Under the pieces are notes generated by a model. That model did not search any database, was not told the origin of the DNA, and saw only the letters and a program-made list of their open reading frames with translations. From Actinomycetes bacterium (lineage in GTDB: Bacteria > Actinomycetota > Humimicrobiia > JAHJRV01): 30,073 nt of DNA. A program made the translations under genes and the position numbers. Where the stretch lies: positions 1-30,073 of the forward strand of contig DAOWJR010000036.1 of assembly GCA_030640275.1 (NCBI GenBank), given 5' to 3'. Below, piece by piece: positions 8,704-15,748 of this stretch (position 1 is its first letter; the number at the start of each line of letters is the position of its first letter).

Positions 8704-9909
8704 GATGAATTGGCTTTGTAATGTTTTTCCATATTCTATCAACTCCAAAAACTTATGTGACGTACACTTGACAGTGGTTTTGCTGTCAATATCACCAAGC
8801 ATAAAATAGCCTGTAGCCATCTTACCTTTGATATATCCAATTTGTTTTCCATTCTTTGTGCATAAAACTTTATCACCTACATCATAACCATAAACTCGTT
8901 TTGTTGGTAAGTATTGTTCACTTCTTCTACCTTGCGTAAGTTTATATCTTCCATGTGGTCTACATCTTATTTTGTAGTGATAATTTAACCTATCAATCTT
9001 TTTAGGATTTGTTATGGCAATAGCATCAAAGCAATGCGATTTAGGTAAGTTTAGCCTTATTCTGTTTCTTTTAGTGATGTAACCAAAGGTTACTTCTACT
9101 TCAAAGTGTTTCTTCAACTCATTCACAATGAAATCTTTGAGAATAGTTATCTGTGTTTCAACCTTATACTCTTTAGGTTTTCTAAACTTGTGTTTGATTA
9201 AGCCTTTGTTATAATCTTTATGGCATTTCTTGTGAACTGTAATCATATTATCAACTCTGTCTGTTCCACCATCTTTTTTTGCTATGATGTGATGGGTTTG
9301 TAAGATTCCTTCTCTTTTCTTACAAATCTGACAAGTATATTTATCTCTTTCAAATACATAAGCTCTTTTATTGTCATAACCTTCTGTTACACCTTTTTGA
9401 TATTCTTTGCCTTTTATGTCTGGATTCTGCAATTTTTGTATATCAAACTTTGCTATTTCTACTACTACTTTTGTTATTGGTAATATTTCTGCTAACTGTT
9501 TTATTATTTTCACAATAGAATCTGCCTTGCTTCTCAAACTTGGTGGCAACCAACCTTTGGGTCTTGTTCTATTATCAAATCTTGGTGGTCTGTATCTCAA
9601 CTTACTTCTTCGTATTCTTCTGTATTGAGCTCGTCTCTGTATTTTTTTGTGTATGTCTGTTCTTAACTTTGTCTCTGAAGCATACAACACTCTATTGCTG
9701 CTTACTGCTGAACATCCTACACTTACTGCACCAGTATCTAAACCTACAATTACTTCTTGTACGTTCCATTCACAATCCCAATTCAAACGAATTGTGAATG
9801 GGCACAATTTTACAACTTTTGCTTTGCCATCTTTAAGCAAATGTTTTGCCTTTGCTTCCTTGCAAGGCATCAATGGTGTTTTGTCTTTGTTTTGCACATA
9901 TACTTTCAT
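8689..9909 (-). CDS. iscB: IscB RNA-guided nuclease
   Basis: IscB is the ancestor-like relative of Cas9, a transposon-encoded nuclease guided by an omega-RNA. This 406-aa protein has the full architecture: the N-terminal PLMP domain (PLMP at 12-15), RuvC-I with D58 in VGLDTG, an Arg-rich bridge helix at about 91-110 (QRRAQYRRIRRSKLRYRPPR), and RuvC-II with E151 in VVVEIAKFD. The HNH domain follows, with zinc Cys pair C193/C196, H206-H207 and N221 in RVDNM. RuvC-III has H292 and D295 in SHCFDAIAI, and a C-terminal TAM-interacting domain includes GRRSEQYLPT. All catalytic residues of both nuclease sites are present, so it is predicted active. The start is ATG 9909. The HNH between RuvC-II and III and the PLMP domain separate it from TnpB and IsrB. 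It is transcribed in the same direction as the interrupted rarA. Confidence 0.95.
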   Translation of the reverse strand: MKVYVQNKDKTPLMPCKEAKAKHLLKDGKAKVVKLCPFTIRLNWDCEWNVQEVIVGLDTGAVSVGCSAVSSNRVLYASETKLRTDIHKKIQRRAQYRRIRRSKLRYRPPRFDNRTRPKGWLPPSLRSKADSIVKIIKQLAEILPITKVVVEIAKFDIQKLQNPDIKGKEYQKGVTEGYDNKRAYVFERDKYTCQICKKREGILQTHHIIAKKDGGTDRVDNMITVHKKCHKDYNKGLIKHKFRKPKEYKVETQITILKDFIVNELKKHFEVEVTFGYITKRNRIRLNLPKSHCFDAIAITNPKKIDRLNYHYKIRCRPHGRYKLTQGRRSEQYLPTKRVYGYDVGDKVLCTKNGKQIGYIKGKMATGYFMLGDIDSKTTVKCTSHKFLELIEYGKTLQSQFIPHLS

Positions 9910-10227
9910 TTTTTTATTACATGCCTCTTTTTTTGTTACACATTTCTTGGCTTTATGCCCCGCTTGTGTTTGCGGTTAATTTCCTCTCGACAATGTTATC
10001 TGAGCTTCGCAATGTTGTTGACTGTCCCTACCCTTCAGGACTGTTTACAGAGCCACGAAAGAGCCAACAACTGAGGAGACATTGTTGGGTTTCTACATCT
10101 CAGATAACATAGCAAGCATTCACTTACTAAGTCTGGTGAACTATGGGCTCGTCACCGAAGCCCCTTCCTCAAAACTTGTTTAGGTTTTAGGGAGGGGTAG
10201 TTCACTGCTACCCTTGCATCTCCATCA
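9910..10227 (-). ncRNA. IscB omega-RNA: scaffold about 9910-10211, guide about 10212-10227
   Basis: IscB omega-RNAs are encoded immediately 5' of iscB, with the guide at their 5' end read from DNA outside the element. This 300-bp non-coding stretch is visibly richer in G and C than its surroundings and strongly structured. Seen directly: a left-end hairpin GTAG/CTAC (10197-10211); a long stem of 10161-10175 with 10184-10197 (one bulge, one mismatch); a perfect 12-bp long-range stem between 9993-10004 and 10099-10110; a 7-bp stem CCAACAA/TTGTTGG (10064-10070 with 10082-10088); and CCGC/GCGG (9960-9963 with 9972-9975). The segment CTTCGGTGACGAGCC follows the first stem. The predicted 16-nt guide is TGATGGAGATGCAAGG, which is rarA sequence. 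Exact 5' and 3' ends cannot be fixed by eye. Confidence 0.8.
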
Positions 10228-10428
10228 GAAAATTGTGCAATAAAATCAATTACTTCTGGTTTAATTTCAATATTTAGATTTCCAAATCCTCTTTCCTTAT
10301 CCAATTATATGATCCTGTCCTAATAGCTCATTCAAATCTTCAGGTCTCACCCTATCCGCAAGAGGGATCGTCAGCTTATAAGCTTTTTCGTTCTTTGTTT
10401 TTTGTTCAAATAAATTTATTTTTTCCAT
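10212..10428 (-). pseudogene. rarA: rarA 5' fragment with the ATPase core deleted
   Basis: From ATG 10428 the minus strand reads MEKINLFEQ, then PLADRVRPEDLNELLGQDHI, the classical RarA N-terminus, to IIG at 10300 and a stop. From 10301, in another frame, it reads DKERGFGNLNIEIKPEVIDF and then IAQFSDGDAR to 10212, which is the RarA sequence that normally follows the ATPase core. About 140 codons, including Walker A and Walker B, are therefore missing at the junction near 10300, with a frame change. The IscB element then begins. No combination of fragments could give an active ATPase. The start overlaps the end of the PPC-domain gene by 13 bp. Confidence 0.88.
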
Positions 10429-10808
10429 AATTTCAGATTGGTTTCTCTATCAAATTTCCTTATTAATTTTTGTTCATAATCAAATATTATAATTTCAGCA
10501 GCAAAAATTTCTCCTTTAAAAAGATGTCCTCCTCTTACATCTCCTTTCTCATCAGCAAAATTTATATGAGCATGTACAAAAATTTTATTATCAAGAAATG
10601 AAACATTTCCTGTGCAGGAGGTAATCTCACACTCTTTATCGAATGAGCTTTTCATATATTGTTTTAAACTTTGGTCATAAAAACCATAAGTGGCATTTTT
10701 TAAAGCTCCAATTACAATAAACCATCCTGTTTTTATTTCTTTTTCTTCACAAACTCTCTTTATTTCTGAAATTAAATCCTTTCCATAACTTAACCTTGTA
10801 ATAATCAT
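10416..10808 (-). CDS. PPC/DUF296 domain protein
   Basis: The 130-aa protein is a single PPC (plants and prokaryotes conserved, DUF296) domain, a small trimeric fold found in AT-hook DNA-binding proteins of plants and in stand-alone bacterial proteins. Recognisable parts are RLSYGKDLISEIKRVC near the start, GWFIVIGALKNATYGFYD, VHAHINFADEKGDVRGGHL with the hallmark GGHL, and FAAEIIIFDYE. I prefer ATG 10808, because AAAGGG lies five bases upstream and MIITRL is the usual family start. An ATG at 10823 would add five residues. The stop overlaps the rarA start, so the genes were cotranscribed. Function in free-living bacteria is not established. Confidence 0.88.
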   Translation of the reverse strand: MIITRLSYGKDLISEIKRVCEEKEIKTGWFIVIGALKNATYGFYDQSLKQYMKSSFDKECEITSCTGNVSFLDNKIFVHAHINFADEKGDVRGGHLFKGEIFAAEIIIFDYEQKLIRKFDRETNLKLWKK

Positions 10809-11016
10809 ATTTACCCTTTCCATAATCTTTCAAATTTTATTAAACCATCTCTTTATAAAAAGAGATTTCCTACTAATATAACAAAAATATATTATAAATT
10901 CTTTAAAAAGTCAAACATAGGTTCGATTATTTATTTTGTTTATTTCTATTGAAATTATCTAAAAGGAGTGGGTTCTTGTATTTTAAAATTGTTTAATTTT
11001 TGATTAATATTATGAT

Positions 11017-12081
11017 TTAATGATTTAATATCTCTTCAAGCTCCATAATCAGTTCTCTAACATCATTAATTACTTTACCATTTGGGTGTTTTCTTACAAA
11101 TTCTTCACTCCAGGCAGGAACATAAGGAGCTTTAAGTAAAATAAAGTCCATTCCCATCATCAATGGAACAGAGCCAACTAAAGAAAAAATATCACCAAAA
11201 GTAATAACTTTTAAACCATCTTTAGCTTGGTTTAAAAGCGCTTGATAGTAAACTGGGCGTCTAAGATCAACCTTAAATTTTTTATTAATTGGAAGAATCT
11301 GGATTTTTCCAAACTCTGGATGATCAAAATAATGATCCCATTCCAAATCCATATGATATTGTCGTGTATCTCCTAATATTTCAATTTCATAGTCAAATTT
11401 GTTAGATTTAGAACCTTTTTTTCTAATTTCTTCTTGTTTAAATTCACTACTACTCTTACTACCACTATCTATATCAGTAATTTTTTCTTTTTCTAAATCT
11501 TCTTCCAATTTACTACTATTAACTGTTCTACGATTGATTCCTAAGGTTTTTAAATGCTTTTCCACCTTATCTGTTTTTGAATTTGTCATAACTATTGGTT
11601 GAATTTGAGCATGGTTAATTATCTCAATTAGAGTTTCCCTAACTCCATCCCTGAATATGGGTTTTAAAAGAGCACTATTTTTATGAAATAGATAATTAGT
11701 ACATTCAGTTATTGGATCATAATCTAATTTATGAAAGAAATTTTCAACACATTTTTTATAGAATTCATTCCTACTAAGCATTTCCTGTATTGTTACTGTA
11801 TTTAAGACAAAAGCTCCTTCATTACTGTAACAAGCAGAAAGTCCATTTACTTTCCATGTATGTTTGTGTGGAAAAGTTAATATCTTATGTTGTATTTCAT
11901 AGTAGTCTTTTTTAATTATTTCTTTTGGAACTTTTAAAATTTCTTTTGATAATGTATCAAAAGCTAACTCTGCTAACTGATCAACCTGTTTTTCTTCCTG
12001 GGTTAATGTTCCATCATAATCAATAATAACCTTAATCTTTGGCTTATCTAAATTTTTAAAGCTAAATTTTTCCCTTCCCAT
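11017..12081 (-). CDS. HAD-superfamily hydrolase-like protein of unknown substrate
   Basis: The 354-aa protein has HAD motif I DYDGTLT with D21 and D23, a motif II-like PIVMTNSKTDK around residues 163-173, and a motif IV-like ITFGDIFSLVGSVPLMMG near 292-309. It is much larger than simple HAD phosphatases. A cap-like region at about 40-150 includes ACYSNEGAFVLNTVTIQEML. A charged, low-complexity insertion (about 188-230, rich in E, K and S, including SGSKSSSEFKQEE) interrupts the core before EILGDTRQYHMDLEWDH. It ends close to the usual helix NDVRELIMELEEIL. SD-like AGAAAGAAG precedes the ATG. I cannot assign a substrate. Neighbours are gene remnants on one side and the PPC gene on the other, about 200 bp apart. 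Confidence 0.8.
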   Translation of the reverse strand: MGREKFSFKNLDKPKIKVIIDYDGTLTQEEKQVDQLAELAFDTLSKEILKVPKEIIKKDYYEIQHKILTFPHKHTWKVNGLSACYSNEGAFVLNTVTIQEMLSRNEFYKKCVENFFHKLDYDPITECTNYLFHKNSALLKPIFRDGVRETLIEIINHAQIQPIVMTNSKTDKVEKHLKTLGINRRTVNSSKLEEDLEKEKITDIDSGSKSSSEFKQEEIRKKGSKSNKFDYEIEILGDTRQYHMDLEWDHYFDHPEFGKIQILPINKKFKVDLRRPVYYQALLNQAKDGLKVITFGDIFSLVGSVPLMMGMDFILLKAPYVPAWSEEFVRKHPNGKVINDVRELIMELEEILNH

Positions 12082-12168
12082 TTCTTCTTTCTCTTTTAAT
12101 TTTTTAATAGATCATTAAAATTAACCCAACTTTGTTCTCTGACAATATTAATTATCTGATTCAATGAT

Positions 12169-12306
12169 TTACGAAGTAATAGATTGAATTCTTTTCAATA
12201 AGGAGACCTTCTTGAACTTTCCAGTTAATCCACAATAAGGAAAACGATCCTTACTGAAAGAAAAATACAAAATTTTTTTATTGCCACAGCTAGGATAATT
12301 TTTCAT
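12169..12306 (-). CDS. Possible small ORF with two Cys-x-x/Cys-Gly motifs, or a remnant
   Basis: This is a 45-codon frame starting ATG at 12306. It contains PSCGNKK near the start and RFPYCGLTG about 20 residues later, which looks like half of a zinc ribbon. There is no convincing SD. It lies in a region containing other decayed frames, so it may be a leftover of a longer zinc-binding protein. Coding status is uncertain. Confidence 0.25.
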   Translation of the reverse strand: MKNYPSCGNKKILYFSFSKDRFPYCGLTGKFKKVSLLKRIQSITS

Positions 12307-12386
12307 AGCTGAAATTTACTGTATTATCAGGAAATTGTCAAAGTAACAAGTACATTTTTGATAACGTATTACCTTCTTTAAAATTG

Positions 12387-12714
12387 CTAAAAGCTAATTT
12401 TTTCTAAATTTTTACTAGCTTTAAAAATTGATTTTAACAATTGTTGTCGCTCCTCTAAATTAGTCAAGCGAGGTTGGGAATAATCCTCCAGCATTGTTGT
12501 TATTAATTTTTTTATACCTTCTTCATCTCCTGAAACCCAATAATTAATTACCAATGGATAGGATGATATATCCAATTTTTTATCAAAAAATATAATCTAA
12601 AGCTTCAACTTTCCCGTTCCAGTATAGTTCCATATCTATCCAATTAATGTTGTCAGCATGTGTATAGAAAGGTACAACTGGAACTAAAATCTGACTATAA
12701 ATTTTATAGTTCTC
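12387..12714 (-). pseudogene. Unidentified gene remnant with a homopolymer frameshift
   Basis: Two minus-strand frames read on from each other. From 12714 the first encodes YSQILVPVVPFYTHADNINW, then ELYWNGKVEALDYIF, and hits TGA at 12583-12585. The second encodes FDKKLDISSYPLVINYWVSG, DEEGIKKLITTMLED and further to a stop at 12387. The switch lies in a run of six A (T on the coding strand) at 12585-12590, consistent with a one-base indel. There is no start codon upstream, because an in-frame TGA precedes the first frame. I do not recognise the family. A 62-codon ORF (12387-12575) within it is unlikely to be an independent gene. Together with 12085-12386 this makes an approximately 800-bp stretch with no intact gene. 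Confidence 0.5.
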
Positions 12715-12826
12715 ATTTCATAACATAGATTAATTAAATTTAATACCTATAAATTTTTTTTGTTTATCCTTATGATAAATTAAATATAAAATTAAAAACC
12801 AAGTTAACTGTATATATAGAAATATT

Positions 12827-12854
12827 TTAACTTATAAATTATTTATGTTAAAAT
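12827..12854 (+). promoter_or_regulatory. Putative sigma-70-type promoter of the thiamine riboswitch
   Basis: TTAACT at 12827-12832 and TAAAAT at 12849-12854 are separated by 16 bp, with TG two bases before the -10. This would start transcription near 12861, about 20 nt before the riboswitch. The region is very AT rich, so chance matches are common. Confidence 0.35.
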
Positions 12855-12881
12855 TTAATTGAAAATTTAATAATAGTTAAA

Positions 12882-12970
12882 TGTCAGGGGAGCGCAGGCG
12901 CGCTGAGATTACGGTTAGCCTAAATACCCTTTGAACCTGATCTGGGTAATACCAGCGTAGGGAGAAATAC
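12882..12970 (+). promoter_or_regulatory. TPP riboswitch (THI element)
   Basis: The conserved thi-box is present in full: CTGAGA at 12903-12908 after the P2/P3 region GCGCAGGCGCG, then ACCCTTTGAACCTGATCTGG and GTAATACCAGCGTAGGGAGA. These are the pyrimidine- and pyrophosphate-sensing arms of the thiamine pyrophosphate aptamer. It sits 250 bp upstream of the YkoE-type transporter gene, and a rho-independent terminator lies 50 bp downstream. Control by TPP-dependent premature termination is therefore expected: high TPP switches the importer off. Confidence 0.97.
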
Positions 12971-13017
12971 TTAGCAATACATATTATCCATATTTGTCAC
13001 TTATATAATTTTTAAAG

Positions 13018-13052
13018 GCAACCTACGTTCCCGAAATTTAGGTTGCTTTTTT
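13018..13052 (+). terminator. Rho-independent terminator of the TPP riboswitch
   Basis: An 8-bp perfect stem GCAACCTA (13018-13025) / TAGGTTGC (13039-13046) is followed by six T. It lies between the aptamer and the transporter gene, so it is the likely expression platform. An antiterminator pairing is not evident by eye. Confidence 0.88.
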
Positions 13053-13217
13053 ATTCGTCGAAAAGAGGTGTAGGTAAGAAAGAATAATAATTATTTCTAT
13101 TTTGTCTTACACTAATTTATTTTAATAATTCTACTTTAATAATTATTTTTAATAAAAATTAGTATTTATTAATTTTATGAATTGAATATAAAAAATAAAT
13201 TTTTTAAGGAGGCTAAA

Positions 13218-13802
13218 ATGTCAAACAAAAAATATGCCTGGAGAACAAGAGATATCATGATGATTGCCACAATAGGTGTTATATTTGGAATTCTTTTTAC
13301 TTTTTGGAACATGCTATGGGAAGTATTAAAACCATTATTTCTATTCTTCCCACCAGCTCGTCATTTAATATATGGTTTCTGGCTTATACCAGCAGTGTTA
13401 GCATCATATATAGTAAGAAAACCTGGAGCTGGTCTCATTGCTGAATTAATTGCTGCAATAGTTTCAGCACTTATTGGTGCTAAATGGGGATTAGATACTG
13501 TAATAAGTGGTCTTGTTCAGGGATTAGGTGCAGAGATTGTTTTCGGACTTACATTATGGAAAAATTACAAAATTCCTGTTCTTATACTTGCTGGTGCAGC
13601 TTCTGCTTTTGCAGCCTGGGTTCATGATTGGATAATGTGGTATGGTGGCACAGAACCTCATATATTAGTTGCTATGCTTGTCTTTATAATAATTAGTGGG
13701 ATTTTTTTAACAGGTTTAGGAAGTAAATATATAGGTGATTCCCTAAAAGCAACAGGTGTCCTTTCCGGTTTTCCAATAGCTAAAGAACAATCCAAGGAGT
13801 AA
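13218..13802 (+). CDS. ykoE: YkoE-family ECF transporter S component (thiamine or pyrimidine precursor)
   Basis: This is the substrate-binding membrane subunit of an energy-coupling-factor importer. The 194-aa protein is almost wholly hydrophobic with about five or six helices. It shows YkoE family features: RTRDIMMIATIGVIFGI at the start, HLIYGFWLIPAVLASYIVRK, PGAGLIAELIAAIVSALIG, and GLVQGLGAEIVFGLTLW. ATG 13218 is chosen because AAGGAGG lies at 13206-13212. An upstream in-frame TTG at 13182 lacks such a site. The TPP riboswitch in its leader and the downstream YkoD- and YkoC-like genes support transport of thiamine or hydroxymethylpyrimidine. Which of the two is the substrate cannot be told from sequence. 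Confidence 0.93.
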   Translation: MSNKKYAWRTRDIMMIATIGVIFGILFTFWNMLWEVLKPLFLFFPPARHLIYGFWLIPAVLASYIVRKPGAGLIAELIAAIVSALIGAKWGLDTVISGLVQGLGAEIVFGLTLWKNYKIPVLILAGAASAFAAWVHDWIMWYGGTEPHILVAMLVFIIISGIFLTGLGSKYIGDSLKATGVLSGFPIAKEQSKE

Positions 13803-13937
13803 ATAGTTACCTAAGTTGTTAGATTTGGAAAAAATATTGAAAAACAAGCTCTTTATTAATATTGAATTAATACTTAATATCAATTTATTAATTTTATTTT
13901 TGAATGTAAAACAATCTTTCTATATTAATGGGGGAAA

Positions 13938-15680
13938 ATGTCACAAATTTCGGTAAATAATTTAACCTGGCAATATGATGGTAGATCTAGACCTGCCATC
14001 TCAAATATTTCATTTGATGTTGAAAGGGGTGAGTTCATTTTAATTTTGGGTTCATCTGGTTCAGGTAAGAGCACTCTAGCATTGTGTTTAAATGGGCTTA
14101 TACCTCAAGAGATGTCAGGTAAATTTAGTGGCAAGGTCAAAATTGAAGGTCTTCCAACAGACACTTTTCCTCTTTCTCAATTAACTCAAAAAGTTGGGGT
14201 TATATTTCAGGATCCAGAAAGCCAAATTGCTATGTTAAAAGTAGAAGATGATGTTGCTTTTGGACTTGAAAATAGACTCATACTTTTAGATGAAATGAAG
14301 ATCAGAGTTAAAGAAAGCTTAAAAAGTGTCGGATTGTTAGAAAATAAAGATGATATAACAAGTAACCTCTCTGGTGGTATGAAACAAAAACTATCCCTCG
14401 CTTCCATGTTAGCACCAATGCCAGATATTTTAGTATTTGATGAACCAACATCAAACTTAGACCCAAAGAGCACTCAAGATTTATTTAATATGATACATAA
14501 ACTTAAACAATCAGAAAAATATACATTACTAACAGTTGAACATAAATTGGATTACCTTATGGATATGGTAGATAGAGTTCTCCTATTAAATCCAGATGGA
14601 ACACTACTTGCTGATAGTAATCCTCGAAATATTTTAAAAAAGCATTTTTTACGAATAAAGGAATATGGAATTTGGGTTCCAACTGTATTTTGGATTGGAA
14701 TTAAACTCAAAGATAGACTTAAAGAGAAAGATATTTCTATAGAACCACCGCTTACTATTGATGAAGCAGCAAATAAATTTAAACTCCTATTAAAGGATAT
14801 TAAAGATGATGAAATTAATATAGGGAAAAAAGTAAATGTAAAAGAAAAAAAGGAGTCTCAAGATAAGAAGTTTAAGCAAATAGAAGTAAAAGATTTAAAT
14901 TTCGCTTATACAAATAAGAAATATGTCCTAAAAAATATATCATTTGCTGTAAATAAGGGGGATTTTCTTGCAATTGTTGGTCCAAATGGTTCAGGAAAAA
15001 CTACACTTGTAAAAATTCTAACTGGTCTTTTAAAGCCCTCGTTTGGCACAATTTCTTTATATGGTAAGAATATTTTAGCAATTGACCCAGTAGAAATTTC
15101 TAAAAAGATGGGATTTGTTTTTCAAAACCCTGAACATCAATTCTTATCAGATACTGTATATAACGAGATTGCTTTATCCCTGCGATTAGCTAATAAATCT
15201 GAAGATTTTATTAAAAAGAAAGTAAACGACCTTCTCAAACAATTTGAATTGATTGAACTTAAAGAAAAAAATCCCTTTTCATTAAGTCAGGGACAAAAAA
15301 GAAGACTATCAGTAGCGACAATGCTTCTCTGGGATCAAGATATATTAATATTTGATGAACCTACTTTTGGACAAGATTTTAAAAATTCTCAACAGATGTG
15401 GAATATTTTAAAAGAATTAAATAGTATGGGTAAAACAATTATCGTTATAACTCATGATATGAGCTTTGTTTCAGAACTAACCGAAAAAGTTGTTTTACTT
15501 TTTGAAGGAGAAATTAAATATTTTGGGAATACTTTTGATCTTTTTCAAAAAAGGGGTCTGCTTTTAAACAGTAATTTAATGGAGCCATTACCAACCACTC
15601 TCGCAAGAAAATTAAAAATTAGTTTTAAGGATGGTGTTTTTCCTACAACAATCGACGAATTTTTATATTTGATAAATTAA
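13938..15680 (+). CDS. ykoD: ECF transporter ATPase with two fused ABC domains (YkoD type)
   Basis: The 580-aa protein carries two complete ABC ATPase domains in one chain, replacing the usual EcfA/EcfA' pair. The first has Walker A GSSGSGKST at about 38-46, Q-loop GVIFQDPESQ, signature LSGGMKQKLSLASML and Walker B ILVFDEPTSNLD. The second has Walker A GPNGSGKTT from residue 348, GFVFQNPEHQF, signature LSQGQKRRLSVATML and Walker B ILIFDEPTFGQD. Both nucleotide sites look competent. A linker of about 70 charged residues (near 255-320) separates them. The start is ATG 13938 with a five-G SD at 13930-13934. It follows ykoE by 135 bp and would be read from the same riboswitch-controlled transcript. 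Confidence 0.95.
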   Translation: MSQISVNNLTWQYDGRSRPAISNISFDVERGEFILILGSSGSGKSTLALCLNGLIPQEMSGKFSGKVKIEGLPTDTFPLSQLTQKVGVIFQDPESQIAMLKVEDDVAFGLENRLILLDEMKIRVKESLKSVGLLENKDDITSNLSGGMKQKLSLASMLAPMPDILVFDEPTSNLDPKSTQDLFNMIHKLKQSEKYTLLTVEHKLDYLMDMVDRVLLLNPDGTLLADSNPRNILKKHFLRIKEYGIWVPTVFWIGIKLKDRLKEKDISIEPPLTIDEAANKFKLLLKDIKDDEINIGKKVNVKEKKESQDKKFKQIEVKDLNFAYTNKKYVLKNISFAVNKGDFLAIVGPNGSGKTTLVKILTGLLKPSFGTISLYGKNILAIDPVEISKKMGFVFQNPEHQFLSDTVYNEIALSLRLANKSEDFIKKKVNDLLKQFELIELKEKNPFSLSQGQKRRLSVATMLLWDQDILIFDEPTFGQDFKNSQQMWNILKELNSMGKTIIVITHDMSFVSELTEKVVLLFEGEIKYFGNTFDLFQKRGLLLNSNLMEPLPTTLARKLKISFKDGVFPTTIDEFLYLIN

Positions 15681-15748
15681 AAAATTTAATTTTATTAAAT
15701 TCTTTTATTAATAAGTTATAAAAAATTAAGATTAGGAAATAAAGTTTA

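Larger units (their letters stand above)
8673..10211 (-). mobile_element. IS200/IS605-type IscB element (no transposase) inserted in rarA
   Basis: The boundaries are set by the rarA reading frame. GAT-GCA-AGG (GDAR) ends at 10212 and GGA-TTA-TTA (GLLN) resumes at 8672, rejoining the family motif GDARxxLN with no target duplication, as expected of HUH single-strand transposons. The left end (high coordinate) begins with a hairpin, GTAG-CAGTGAA-CTAC at 10197-10211. The right end has a hairpin at about 8685-8703 followed by ACTTCTTAGC. Cargo is iscB with an omega-RNA region upstream. No Y1 tyrosine transposase gene is present, so mobility would need TnpA in trans. A shift of a few bases is possible, because AGG occurs at both junctions. 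Confidence 0.88.

Noticed and set aside
8689..9909. Calling the nuclease TnpB, IsrB or a Cas9 fragment
   Set aside because: The N-terminal PLMP domain, an HNH between RuvC-II and RuvC-III, and the length of 406 aa fit IscB. TnpB lacks HNH, and no CRISPR array or tracrRNA is seen.
9407..10112. Several plus-strand open frames of 73-110 codons
   Set aside because: They lie opposite iscB and its omega-RNA, lack ribosome sites and have no protein-like features.
13182..13217. TTG start extending ykoE by 12 residues
   Set aside because: AAGGAGG at 13206-13212 directly supports ATG 13218, and the extension is not part of the family sequence.
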